In this document: positions 23,966 to 32,405 of the stretch, in pieces | Layout: each line of letters begins with the position of its first letter | Numbering within the stretch: the first letter of the stretch is position 1 | Assembly (NCBI GenBank): GCA_964566765.1 | Contig: CAZMJI010000003.1 | Span: 1 to 38,913 of the forward strand | DNA from: Thioglobus_B sp964566765 | GTDB taxonomy: Bacteria; Pseudomonadota; Gammaproteobacteria; PS1; Pseudothioglobaceae | Reading direction: 5' to 3' | Length of the DNA: 38,913 nucleotides | The notes under the pieces: model-generated | Databases searched by the model: none | What the model was told of the DNA's origin: nothing | Seen by the model: the letters and a program-made list of their open reading frames with translations, nothing else | Made by a program: the position numbers and the translations under genes

Positions 23966-26365
23966 TTATGACTTTGACTTGAGTCGAACCGCATTGCCAA
24001 TCACAATCAGTGAGGAGATCGGCATCACAATGGCAGCAAACAGTGGCGTGGCCTTGGCCATCATCGCCAGTGGCACCATCACTGCGTTATAAGCCAGGGC
24101 AAACACAATGTTTTGTTTAATCGTAGTTTGGGTGTTCTTGGCCAGTCGAATGGCTTCAACAATCGGGCTCAGCGTTGGTTTAAGCACCACGATATCAGCG
24201 TGTTGTGCGGAGATATCCGAGCCCGAGCCAATGGCAATCGAAGTATCTGCCTGCACCAAAGCTGGCGCATCATTAACCCCATCACCCACCATCAGGGTGG
24301 TGCCTGTTTGTTGGATTTGCGCCACATGCGCAGCCTTGTCTGCCGGCAACACCCCGGCAATCACCTGGTCAATGCCCAATTCTTGGGCCACGCACTGCGC
24401 CACATGTTCACTGTCGCCAGTCAGCATACTCACACGCTTGCCCATCGCCTTAAGTTGCGCAACGGCTGTTTTGGCATCAACCTTGACCTGGTCCTTGAGG
24501 GCCACAAAGCCTAAAATTTGCTGGTCGTCTTGACACCAAATACAGGTATGGCCCTGTTGTTCCAACTCAAGCGCCGTCTGCGCAAATGCTGCTGATGGCG
24601 CCGCCAACATAAAGCCGAGGTTACCCACGCGGTAATGAGTGCTGCCAATACGCGCACCGACGCCGCTGCCCGGCACCACCTCGAAGTCTTCAACACTTAA
24701 CAATTCATCACTCTCATTGGCGGCAACCACGGCCTTGGCCAGCGGGTGCTCGGAGTTTTTTTCAAGGCTGCTTAGCAATTGAATAAAGTGTCCATGATCC
24801 TGCTCTGACACCACTTGAGAGACACTGAAGGTGCCTGAGGTTAGGGTGCCAGTTTTGTCAAAAACAATATTATCAACCTTGTCTAACACCTCTAAGGCGT
24901 CACCATTTTTCACCAAGATTTTCTTCTTGGCAGCCACCCCAGAAGCCACCGCAATACTCATTGGTGTGGCCAGGCCAAAGGCACAAGGACAGGTGATAAT
25001 CAGTACGCTAACACCACTTAGCAGCGCCAAATCAAAGTCTTCTTTGTACCAATAGATAAAGGTGGCGATCGCCAGGGTGATGGTAATGGCAACAAAATAA
25101 GGAATGATGCGATCAATGGTGCAAACGATCGAGCTTTTGGTCTGCTTGGTGTTTTCCACTAGATCCACAATCTTGCTCAGTGCCGAATCACGCGACAGCT
25201 TGGTCACGCTGACTTCCATAGCACCATTGGCATTCACCGAGCCGGCAAACACCTCGTCATCAACAGCCTTGCTAACTGGCAGAGATTCACCGGTTAATAG
25301 TGACTCATCCACACTCGAATGACCTTTAACCACCTGGCCATCCACGGCAATGCGCTCGCCTGGCTTGATCAATACAATATCGCCAATCTTAATATTACTA
25401 ATTGGGGTAATCACTTCTTGCTCACCGTCCTTCACCAGAGCCACCTTGGGTTGCAGCTGCTGCAGAGAGCTAGAAGCGGACAGAGCTGAGCGTTTGCTAG
25501 AGGCCTCTAAGTAGCGACCAATCAAAATCACAAAGATAAAGTTAACCACGGTGTCAAAATACACCTCGGTTGAACTGGAGTTGCCAAACAGCACATAGGT
25601 TGAATAAATATAGGTGGTCAGCGCGCCAATGGAAATCGGCACGTCCATGTTGAGGAAGCCGTTCTTAACCCCAGCATAAGCGCTACTTAAAAAGCCCCAG
25701 CCTGAGTAGAACAAGGTTGGTGTGGCCAAAGCGAATGACAGGTACTGGAAATAACTGTAATACTTGCCTTCAGCAGCGCCAGTGTACATGGCGATGGAAA
25801 TCCACATCAGATTCATCATGGTAAAGGCAGCAAAACCAATGCGGTACAAGATTTTCTTGTTGTGTTGATTGGCCTTGGCTTCAGCCAAATTCTGTTCATA
25901 AGGCATGGCCGCATAGCCCAAATCCGCCAATTTTTGCATCAGCACTGACAAGGCCACTTCCTCATCGCGCCAATTCAATCGGATGCGTTTGTCAGTGAGG
26001 TTAACGCGTGCCCAAACCACCCCAGGTATCTCAGATAGCGTGCGCTCAATCAGCCAGACGCAAGCAGCGCAGTGAATCGCTTCAGCAATCAAGGTAATGG
26101 TTTTGGTGCCCGGTTCTGAGGTCTCTAAAAAAGGATTTTGAAACGCCTCTGAATCGTAGAACTCTAGGGGGTATTCCAGCTCAGCAGCAGGCAGAATCGT
26201 GCCGCTTTGTTGCGAATAAAATGAGCCCATACCGCTGCCATAAATGGTCTGACAGACACTGGCACAACCCACACAACAAAAATCTCTCTCTTGCGCCTCA
26301 ACCTCAGCTGTAATGCGATTGCTGTTATTAACGGCTTGTCCACAATGGTAGCACTGCTCACTCAT
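23966..26365 (-). CDS. ccoI: Copper-translocating P1B-type ATPase, CcoI/FixI-like
   Basis: This 799-aa pump uses ATP to export copper. CcoI/FixI types supply copper to cbb3 oxidase, while CopA types detoxify. The start at 26365 (MSEQCYHCG) is chosen because the 63 codons open upstream do not resemble the family and overlap the opposite gene's promoter. The N-terminal cysteine-rich motif (C5, C8, C30, C31, C34, C38) is typical of CcoI. An HMA domain has C99-x2-C102. TGES (358-361), the membrane CPC (459-461), DKTGT (503-507), SEHP (538-541) and MVGDGVND are present. About eight membrane helices are expected. No cbb3 genes are adjacent. Confidence 0.9.
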   Translation of the reverse strand: MSEQCYHCGQAVNNSNRITAEVEAQERDFCCVGCASVCQTIYGSGMGSFYSQQSGTILPAAELEYPLEFYDSEAFQNPFLETSEPGTKTITLIAEAIHCAACVWLIERTLSEIPGVVWARVNLTDKRIRLNWRDEEVALSVLMQKLADLGYAAMPYEQNLAEAKANQHNKKILYRIGFAAFTMMNLMWISIAMYTGAAEGKYYSYFQYLSFALATPTLFYSGWGFLSSAYAGVKNGFLNMDVPISIGALTTYIYSTYVLFGNSSSTEVYFDTVVNFIFVILIGRYLEASSKRSALSASSSLQQLQPKVALVKDGEQEVITPISNIKIGDIVLIKPGERIAVDGQVVKGHSSVDESLLTGESLPVSKAVDDEVFAGSVNANGAMEVSVTKLSRDSALSKIVDLVENTKQTKSSIVCTIDRIIPYFVAITITLAIATFIYWYKEDFDLALLSGVSVLIITCPCAFGLATPMSIAVASGVAAKKKILVKNGDALEVLDKVDNIVFDKTGTLTSGTFSVSQVVSEQDHGHFIQLLSSLEKNSEHPLAKAVVAANESDELLSVEDFEVVPGSGVGARIGSTHYRVGNLGFMLAAPSAAFAQTALELEQQGHTCIWCQDDQQILGFVALKDQVKVDAKTAVAQLKAMGKRVSMLTGDSEHVAQCVAQELGIDQVIAGVLPADKAAHVAQIQQTGTTLMVGDGVNDAPALVQADTSIAIGSGSDISAQHADIVVLKPTLSPIVEAIRLAKNTQTTIKQNIVFALAYNAVMVPLAMMAKATPLFAAIVMPISSLIVIGNAVRLKSKS

Positions 26366-26404
26366 AGCGCCTGATTTTATTGTATTTTGCACCCAAGGTT
26401 CTCT

Positions 26405-26410
26405 TATAAT
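26405..26410 (+). promoter_or_regulatory. -10 element upstream of the secreted protein gene and glmU
   Basis: A consensus TATAAT lies 27 bp before the ATG at 26438. Possible -35 sequences sit 12 or 19 bp upstream, both off optimum. It would drive the secreted protein, glmU and MFS run. Confidence 0.45.
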
Positions 26411-26437
26411 GTAGCCATCACAACAAATAAATGGCTT

Positions 26438-27097
26438 ATGAAGCGCTGGTTTTTTTTCGGACTGTTCAGCTTGACCATGGTCTTGGCACACGCGGGCGAA
26501 CCGATCCGTCTGTATAAGCAGTTTATGGTTGGCACACCCAAAGCCTACTTGCAAAAAGCCCTAACCTTGGAAGACTGCTCACAGAAGTATGAACAAGGCA
26601 CGCTGTGCTCGGCCAATCACTCACTGGCTGGTGAGAATGCTGAGATTGCTTTTCGCTTTTTAAAAGATCGCCTGGTCTCGGTGGTGTTGTATATGCCACT
26701 AACTGATGCCAGCAAAATTCAAAAGATGTATTATGCGCTGAAAACGCAATTTGACCTAGCGCTGATTGAGGACGGGCAAAACCGCTTTGACATTCTCGAA
26801 GTCAGTGCCAACACGTTCAACAAAAGCGAATTTACTCAATTGATTGCCGATTTTGAAAACGAGGCCTATCAAAAACAAAGCATTAAATACACCTTTATCA
26901 GCAAAGACGAGTTCTTATCACAGTCTCGTCGTGCTCGAAATTTTGCCGACCTGTTTAAAGACGCGCCGATTGGCATGCGCGCTGTAACTTATAGCATCGG
27001 TCGACAAAACAACCAGGTAGTTGGTACCCTGACTTTCTTAGTGCCGGGCATTACCGAGAACTACCTAGATCAAAACCCGATTGTTGAGGACTTTTAA
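26438..27097 (+). CDS. Secreted or periplasmic protein of unknown function
   Basis: I do not recognise this 219-aa protein. The start at 26438 gives MKRWFFFGLFSLTMVLAHA, a clear signal peptide with probable cleavage after AHA (19/20). The mature part is about 200 aa, hydrophilic, with two cysteines (C47 and C57) that could form a disulfide, and no membrane helix. Earlier in-frame ATGs would spoil the signal peptide. It lies 6 bp upstream of glmU on the same strand and is divergent from the copper ATPase. Co-transcription with glmU suggests an envelope role, but only by position. Confidence 0.85.
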   Translation: MKRWFFFGLFSLTMVLAHAGEPIRLYKQFMVGTPKAYLQKALTLEDCSQKYEQGTLCSANHSLAGENAEIAFRFLKDRLVSVVLYMPLTDASKIQKMYYALKTQFDLALIEDGQNRFDILEVSANTFNKSEFTQLIADFENEAYQKQSIKYTFISKDEFLSQSRRARNFADLFKDAPIGMRAVTYSIGRQNNQVVGTLTFLVPGITENYLDQNPIVEDF

Positions 27098-27103
27098 TTA
27101 CCC

Positions 27104-28465
27104 ATGAGCAGTATTCACGCCGTTATTTTGGCCGCGGGCAAAGGCACGCGTATGAACTCCAGCAAACCCAAGGTCCTACAACCCCTGGCTGATCAGCCAC
27201 TATTAGGCCATGTATTGGCGCGAGCCAATGAGGTGGCTGACACCCTACACGTGGTGTATGGCTTTGGCGGTGAACAGGTGCAAGCAGCCTTTGAAGATCC
27301 GTCTATTCGTTGGGTGCATCAGGCCGAACAATTAGGTACTGGACATGCACTGATCCAGGCTATGCCAGAGATTGAAGATGATGCCATGGTCTTGGTGTTG
27401 TATGCCGATGTGCCGCTGATTAAACAAGAAACCCTGTCCCTACTGATTGAAAAAAGCCAACAGAGTGGCATTGGTCTGCTCTCTGTCGTGGTTGATGATC
27501 CAACTGGCTATGGCCGTATTGTGCGCAACGAACAACAAGCCATTAGCGCCATCGTTGAACACAAGGATGCCAGCGACGACGAACTCAACATCAGCGAGAT
27601 TAATACCGGCATGATGGCGCTCAATGCCGCCCTGGCAAAACAATACTTGGCGCAACTGGATACCAATAACGCCCAAGGCGAGCTCTATCTAACCGATGTC
27701 ATCGCCCTGGCTGTGGCCGATGGTCAGCAAGTTGCCTCGGTGATCGCTGACAATGAAGACGAAGTGGCTGGCGTCAACGACAAACAACAATTGGCTGCCT
27801 TGGAGCGCATCTATCAACAAAATCTGGCCAATCAACTAATGCAAGGCGGGCTGCTGTTAAGAGATCCATCACGCTTTGATTGTCGTGGCGAACTGACCTA
27901 TGGTCAAGACTGTGAAATCGACGTGAATGTGCTGATTGAAGGCCAGGTTAGTCTTGGCAATAATGTCACAATTGCGCCAAATTGCAGCATAAAAAACGCA
28001 AAAATAGGATCAAATGTCTCTATCTTGCCAAATTCGGTGATTGAAGATGCGGTCATTGAAGATCGCGTGAGTATCGGACCGTTTGCGCGCATTCGCCCAC
28101 AAGCTGAGATTAAAACCGGTGCTAAGATTGGTAATTTTGTTGAGGTGAAGAAATCTGTCATCGGTCCAGGCTCCAAAGTGTCACATCTAAGCTACGTGGG
28201 TGATACCACCATGGGCCAGGATGTCAATATTGGCGCAGGTGTGATCACCTGTAATTATGACGGCGTTAACAAACACCAAACCATCATTGAGGACGGGGCG
28301 TTTGTCGGCTCAGACTCACAACTGGTTGCCCCAGTCACCATCGAGAAAAACGCCACCATTGGTGCCGGCTCCACCATCACCAAGCGTGCACCTGAAGAAC
28401 AATTGTCGCTAAGTCGCAGTAAGCAGCTGGTGATGAAAAACTGGCAACGCCCTAAAAAGCAGTAA
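27104..28465 (+). CDS. glmU: Bifunctional N-acetylglucosamine-1-phosphate uridyltransferase / glucosamine-1-phosphate acetyltransferase
   Basis: GlmU acetylates glucosamine-1-phosphate and then joins it to UTP, giving UDP-GlcNAc for peptidoglycan and LPS. The 453-aa length is normal. The N-terminal nucleotidyltransferase (1-230) has LAAGKGTRMNSSKPKVLQ (9-26) and LYADVPL. The C-terminal left-handed beta-helix has hexapeptide repeats (about 250-420) with the conserved GNFVEVKKS, LSYVGD and GAGVITCNYDG. The TAA stop and the next gene's ATG share one base (TAATG), so the MFS gene is translationally coupled. Confidence 0.98.
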   Translation: MSSIHAVILAAGKGTRMNSSKPKVLQPLADQPLLGHVLARANEVADTLHVVYGFGGEQVQAAFEDPSIRWVHQAEQLGTGHALIQAMPEIEDDAMVLVLYADVPLIKQETLSLLIEKSQQSGIGLLSVVVDDPTGYGRIVRNEQQAISAIVEHKDASDDELNISEINTGMMALNAALAKQYLAQLDTNNAQGELYLTDVIALAVADGQQVASVIADNEDEVAGVNDKQQLAALERIYQQNLANQLMQGGLLLRDPSRFDCRGELTYGQDCEIDVNVLIEGQVSLGNNVTIAPNCSIKNAKIGSNVSILPNSVIEDAVIEDRVSIGPFARIRPQAEIKTGAKIGNFVEVKKSVIGPGSKVSHLSYVGDTTMGQDVNIGAGVITCNYDGVNKHQTIIEDGAFVGSDSQLVAPVTIEKNATIGAGSTITKRAPEEQLSLSRSKQLVMKNWQRPKKQ

Positions 28466-29643
28466 TGCTCTCTCAACTGCCTAGAAACGTCTGGATTTTA
28501 ACCGCCAGCTTGGCGCTGTTTATGTCACTCAGTGTGTTTGTGATTTTCTTAGGCGGCATTATCGGCTCACAACTCTCACCCGTACAATCTCTATCAACAT
28601 TGCCAGTCACCTTGATTGTGGCAGGCACCGTCGCCAGCATTGTGCCGGTCAATGCGCTGATGGGAAAACTGGGTCGACGCCCAGTATTCTTAGGCGTGTG
28701 TGTCTACGTACTGCTGGTATTGGCCCTGGCTGTTATCGCCCTACAGCTCGAGTCCTTTATGCTATTTTGTCTCAGTACGTTCTTGCTGGGACTGAGCACA
28801 GCCACCATGAACCAGTTTCGCTTTGCCGCCATTGAAAGTGTAGGGCCAGATCTAAGCGCCAGTGCCGCTTCGGCGGTACTGATTGGCGGCTTGGCATCGG
28901 CTTTTCTAGGGCCTGAGCTGGCCACCTTAGGTCAGCATCTGTTTGAGGTGCGCTTTGTTGGCTCGTTTGTCTTGATTGGTCTGTGTTTTGTATTGGCATT
29001 TGCGCTGTTGTGGTTCTATCAACCGATCACAGTGAGCGCCGAAGAAGCCGCCAAACCCAGCCGACCACTGGCTGAGATCGCCAAACAAAAAGTCTTTATT
29101 GTGGCCATGTCCAGTGCCGCGGTTGGCTATGTGGTGATGAGCTACATCATGACCGCCACCCCCATGAGCATGCATGTGATCGATGGCTTTTCCTTGGCGC
29201 AAACCAAAATGGTGATTCAGTCTCACGTGGTGGCGATGTTCCTGCCATCGCTGTTTACCCCGTTGGTGGTGCGACTGATCGGCGTCAGCAAAATGATGCT
29301 AACCGGTGTGCTGTTATATTTTGTCTGCGTGGCGGTGGCACTGATTGACCATATGCTGCTGCATTATTGGATCTCTTTGGTGCTACTGGGCGTGGGCTGG
29401 AACTTTCTGTTTATTGGTGGCACCAGCTTGCTACCGCGCGCTTATCATGAACACGAAAAATACCGCGTACAATCGGTCAATGATCTACTGATCTTTGGCA
29501 TGCAAGCAATTGCCTCGCTTTCGGCTGGCTGGTTTGTGTTTAACTTTGGCTGGGAGGTGGTACAGCTCTCAGTGATTCCAGTCTTACTGCTACAACTGTT
29601 GATTCTAACCTGGTGGCTAAGAACCCGAGAAGCTAAGTCTTAA
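28465..29643 (+). CDS. MFS-family transporter
   Basis: This 392-aa protein has about 12 hydrophobic helices. A loop between helices 2 and 3 reads MGKLGRRPVFL (66-76), matching the MFS motif A (G-x3-D/G-R-x-G-R-R). A central hydrophilic loop (about 188-210, SAEEAAKPSRP) separates the two halves. The substrate is unknown; MFS members move drugs, sugars or metabolites using proton gradients. It is coupled to glmU by a TAATG overlap and ends 4 bp inside the convergent trpB. The neighbours do not identify the cargo. Confidence 0.88.
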   Translation: MLSQLPRNVWILTASLALFMSLSVFVIFLGGIIGSQLSPVQSLSTLPVTLIVAGTVASIVPVNALMGKLGRRPVFLGVCVYVLLVLALAVIALQLESFMLFCLSTFLLGLSTATMNQFRFAAIESVGPDLSASAASAVLIGGLASAFLGPELATLGQHLFEVRFVGSFVLIGLCFVLAFALLWFYQPITVSAEEAAKPSRPLAEIAKQKVFIVAMSSAAVGYVVMSYIMTATPMSMHVIDGFSLAQTKMVIQSHVVAMFLPSLFTPLVVRLIGVSKMMLTGVLLYFVCVAVALIDHMLLHYWISLVLLGVGWNFLFIGGTSLLPRAYHEHEKYRVQSVNDLLIFGMQAIASLSAGWFVFNFGWEVVQLSVIPVLLLQLLILTWWLRTREAKS

Positions 29644-30842
29644 AACTTAATGCCTTCAATCTCGGCAATGGTGTGAATGTCTTTGTCGCCTCGACCTGAC
29701 AGGTTCACAATGATGTTTTTGCCTGGGCCCAGTTCTTTGGCCAACTTAATACCATAGGCCACTGCGTGCGAAGACTCCAGAGCTGGCAAGATACCTTCAA
29801 CACGGGTTAAGGTGTGGAATGCCGCTAGCGCCTCTTCATCAGTAATGGCAACATACTGAGCGCGACCCGAATCTTTCAAATACGCGTGCTCAGGACCTAC
29901 ACCTGGATAATCCAGGCCGGCTGAGATTGAATGGCCTTCGATAATCTGGCCATTTTCATCTTCCATTAAATAGGTACGATTACCATGTAGTACACCCACA
30001 CTACCAGCACAAAGTGGCGCCGCATGTGCAGTTGGGCCTTTGTCCATGCCATAGCCTGCTGCTTCAACGCCGTAGATATCAACCGAAGCATCATCAATAA
30101 AGGGATAGAACAGGCCGATGGCGTTTGAACCGCCGCCCACACACGCTACCAAGGCATCTGGCAGACCACCTGCCTGCTCGGCAAATTGCGCTTTGGCCTC
30201 GCGACCAATCACACTTTGGAAGTCGCGCACCATCATCGGATACGGATGTGGGCCAGCCACAGTACCAATGATATAGAAAGTATCGTCAATATTGGTGACC
30301 CAATCACGCATGGCTTCATTTAGCGCATCTTTAAGGGTTTTTGAGCCCGAGGAAACCGGTACCACGGTGGCGCCCAGTAGTTTCATACGGAACACGTTTA
30401 GTGCCTGGCGCGCCACGTCGACCTCGCCCATATACACCACACACTCCAGACCCAGGCGTGCTGCCACAGTCGCGGTCGCCACACCATGTTGGCCCGCACC
30501 AGTCTCTGCAATAATACGAGTTTTGCCTAGGCGCTTGGCCAATAGTGCTTGGCCAATGGTGTTATTCACTTTATGCGCACCGGTATGATTGAGGTCTTCA
30601 CGCTTTAAATAGACATTGGCACCACCCAATTCTTGGGTTAGGTTCTCGGCAAAGTACAGCGGTGTGGTGCGACCCACATAATGCTTTAGATCGTGCTCGA
30701 ATTCGCTGAGGAATTCTGGATCGTCCTTCAATCGCTCGTAAGCTTCTTTTAACTCAGTGACCGCCGTTACCAGGGTCTCTGGCATAAAGGCGCCGCCATA
30801 TTGTGCAAAATGTCCGTTGTCGTCGGGTAGAGAATAGCTCAC
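29640..30842 (-). CDS. trpB: Tryptophan synthase beta chain
   Basis: TrpB condenses indole with serine using PLP to make tryptophan. The 400-aa length is normal for the main TrpB1 form. The PLP lysine is K91 in HTGAHKVNNTIGQAL. ETGAGQHGVATAT (113-125) and the phosphate-binding CVGGGSNAIG loop are present. The start overlaps trpF by 4 bp. The trpA partner is not adjacent: it lies near accD, with rpmE, the copper ATPase, glmU and others in between. Confidence 0.98.
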   Translation of the reverse strand: MSYSLPDDNGHFAQYGGAFMPETLVTAVTELKEAYERLKDDPEFLSEFEHDLKHYVGRTTPLYFAENLTQELGGANVYLKREDLNHTGAHKVNNTIGQALLAKRLGKTRIIAETGAGQHGVATATVAARLGLECVVYMGEVDVARQALNVFRMKLLGATVVPVSSGSKTLKDALNEAMRDWVTNIDDTFYIIGTVAGPHPYPMMVRDFQSVIGREAKAQFAEQAGGLPDALVACVGGGSNAIGLFYPFIDDASVDIYGVEAAGYGMDKGPTAHAAPLCAGSVGVLHGNRTYLMEDENGQIIEGHSISAGLDYPGVGPEHAYLKDSGRAQYVAITDEEALAAFHTLTRVEGILPALESSHAVAYGIKLAKELGPGKNIIVNLSGRGDKDIHTIAEIEGIKF

Positions 30843-31447
30843 GATCGTGCTTGTTGAATAAATTGTGTTATTTTATCAATATCTTTGATGCCTTTTGCGC
30901 TTTCCACGCCACTGGAAACGTCGACCGCATACGGTGACACCTGAGCAATGGCTTGCGCCACCGTATCAGCATTCATACCGCCGGCCAGAATAATTGGCAG
31001 CTCAATCTCAACCTTAGCCAACGACCAGTCAAAACGCTCACCGGTGCCACCATAGGCCTCCTGAATAAAAGCATCTAACAATAGACCGCTGGCCTGATGA
31101 TAGGTGTCGGCCATCTGTACTAAGTTGGTGTCTTCACGCATACGCAGGGCTTTAATAAACGGCATGCCGTATTGTGTACACTCGGCAGCATCCTCATCAC
31201 CGTGGAACTGCAGGGTATCTAGTGGCACTTCGCACAATACTTCGTCGACAAAGTCCGACTCAGCATTAACAAACAGACCGACTCGATTGATAAACGGCGG
31301 CAGCGCCTCAATAATGGCATTGGCCTGGTCTGTATTGACACAACGTGGTGACTGGTCATAAAACACCAGGCCAATCGCATCAATACCCAACAGCGCTGCC
31401 TCTCTGGCATTTTGCGCTTGGGTAAAACCACAAACTTTAATTTTCAT
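30839..31447 (-). CDS. trpF: Phosphoribosylanthranilate isomerase
   Basis: TrpF catalyses the Amadori rearrangement of phosphoribosylanthranilate in tryptophan synthesis. The start at 31447 (MKIKVCGFTQ) gives 202 aa, the family size; a longer frame open 43 codons upstream overlaps the neighbouring gene and is not family-like. C6 and the catalytic aspartate in LLDAFIQEAYGGTGERFDW (about 121-139) are present. The phosphate-binding LAGGMNADTV and VDVSSGVES follow. It overlaps the upstream 233-aa gene by 11 bp. Confidence 0.96.
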   Translation of the reverse strand: MKIKVCGFTQAQNAREAALLGIDAIGLVFYDQSPRCVNTDQANAIIEALPPFINRVGLFVNAESDFVDEVLCEVPLDTLQFHGDEDAAECTQYGMPFIKALRMREDTNLVQMADTYHQASGLLLDAFIQEAYGGTGERFDWSLAKVEIELPIILAGGMNADTVAQAIAQVSPYAVDVSSGVESAKGIKDIDKITQFIQQARS

Positions 31448-32138
31448 CAATACTCGCTCTGATTTTATCTCTATCAATCCACCAATTCTCGCCCACCAAT
31501 TGGTCGATGGCGCCCGAGAATTTAGGCAAAAACACTTCTGGCTTGTCCAGCTGCAAGGTTCTACGCCACAGATCAAAACTGGATTGATCGGTTACGTGTG
31601 AATGCTCGTCCGCCACGGCTGCCACCATCTGCAAGGCAAATACCGTTAAGTCATCATCGGCACCACGGCGCACTGAGGTAATGTAGTGCGCCACCGCAGC
31701 TGCATAAGCTTTGGTGTCTGCGCCTTTTGGCGACTCATCCACCAAGTGCTGCAGTACAGCCACGGTTAGCTCTGGATTAACCGGAAAGGTTACCCCTAGC
31801 CAAATGGCATGACCCAAGGCCTTTAAGCTGTCAGGACCTTCCGATAAGAACATGGCATCACAGGCTTCAACTGCATGCTCCCAAAGCTCATTATCCTTGG
31901 CCAGATCAAAGGCCTGCATGGCCTTGTCCCAAGCGTCTGCACCTTGGTAGCGCTCAACCTGAATACGCGCAATCTCCAGCAGGGTGTTAACCCGCTCTTC
32001 AACCGGTGTTGCTTCGTTTTGCTCGGCTAGGCGTTTTTCGTAGAACTCAAGCTTGGCGCTTAACTGCTCTTCATTGGCATACAAATCTTCCGCCTCTTCC
32101 GCGTCAAAGATTTGTTCCTTGTTTAGGTATTTTCCCAT
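31437..32138 (-). CDS. Conserved-looking all-helical protein of unknown function
   Basis: I do not recognise this 233-aa protein. It is acidic and almost wholly helical. The N-terminal part (about 1-60, DAEEAEDLYANEEQLSAKLE) is charged and may form a coiled coil. The middle (60-200) has helix pairs with alanine and leucine spacing resembling TPR-like arrays (AWDKAMQAFDLAKDNELWEHAVEACD). It has no signal peptide or membrane segment. It sits between a 61-aa protein (no gap) and trpF (11-bp overlap), so it should be translated from the same message. A scaffold or adaptor role is a guess. Confidence 0.85.
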   Translation of the reverse strand: MGKYLNKEQIFDAEEAEDLYANEEQLSAKLEFYEKRLAEQNEATPVEERVNTLLEIARIQVERYQGADAWDKAMQAFDLAKDNELWEHAVEACDAMFLSEGPDSLKALGHAIWLGVTFPVNPELTVAVLQHLVDESPKGADTKAYAAAVAHYITSVRRGADDDLTVFALQMVAAVADEHSHVTDQSSFDLWRRTLQLDKPEVFLPKFSGAIDQLVGENWWIDRDKIRASIDEN

Positions 32139-32324
32139 CTAGTAAAAAGCCGCTTCTAAGCGGTCCTCCCAATTCTCAGGTGTGTCAATATAATCCGGCT
32201 TCACATCCATACGAAAAAAACGCTCATCGGATGATTTGGCCACGGTTTTCACCATCTCCACCAAAGACTCAAAGTCCTCAATCTGCGGATTGGCAATCAT
32301 AATTTCACTAAGTAGTAACATCAT
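32139..32324 (-). CDS. Small acidic protein of unknown function
   Basis: This 61-aa protein begins MMLLLSEIMIANPQ; the true start could be the internal ATG at 32300, giving 53 aa. No signal peptide is convincing. The rest is acidic with a helix (EDFESLVEMVKTVAKSSDERFF) and a C-terminal ENWEDRLEAAFY. Its TAG stop abuts the next gene's ATG with no gap, suggesting tight coupling to the 233-aa protein. It lies 81 bp downstream of topA with no terminator between. The function is unknown. Confidence 0.7.
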   Translation of the reverse strand: MMLLLSEIMIANPQIEDFESLVEMVKTVAKSSDERFFRMDVKPDYIDTPENWEDRLEAAFY

Positions 32325-32405
32325 AACCCTAAGTCATTAAAAACAAGGATATTTTACCTCGTCTACAGGGCGAATAATACCTGCTGTGTTTGTGGCCAAA
32401 AGCGC

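Noticed and set aside
26366..26554. A 63-codon in-frame extension upstream of the copper ATPase
   Set aside because: The CcoI-type N-terminus begins at MSEQCYHCG; the extension overlaps the opposite gene's start and promoter.
31448..31576. A 43-codon extension upstream of trpF
   Set aside because: TrpF proteins start at MKIKVCG; the extension is an alternative frame of the 233-aa gene.
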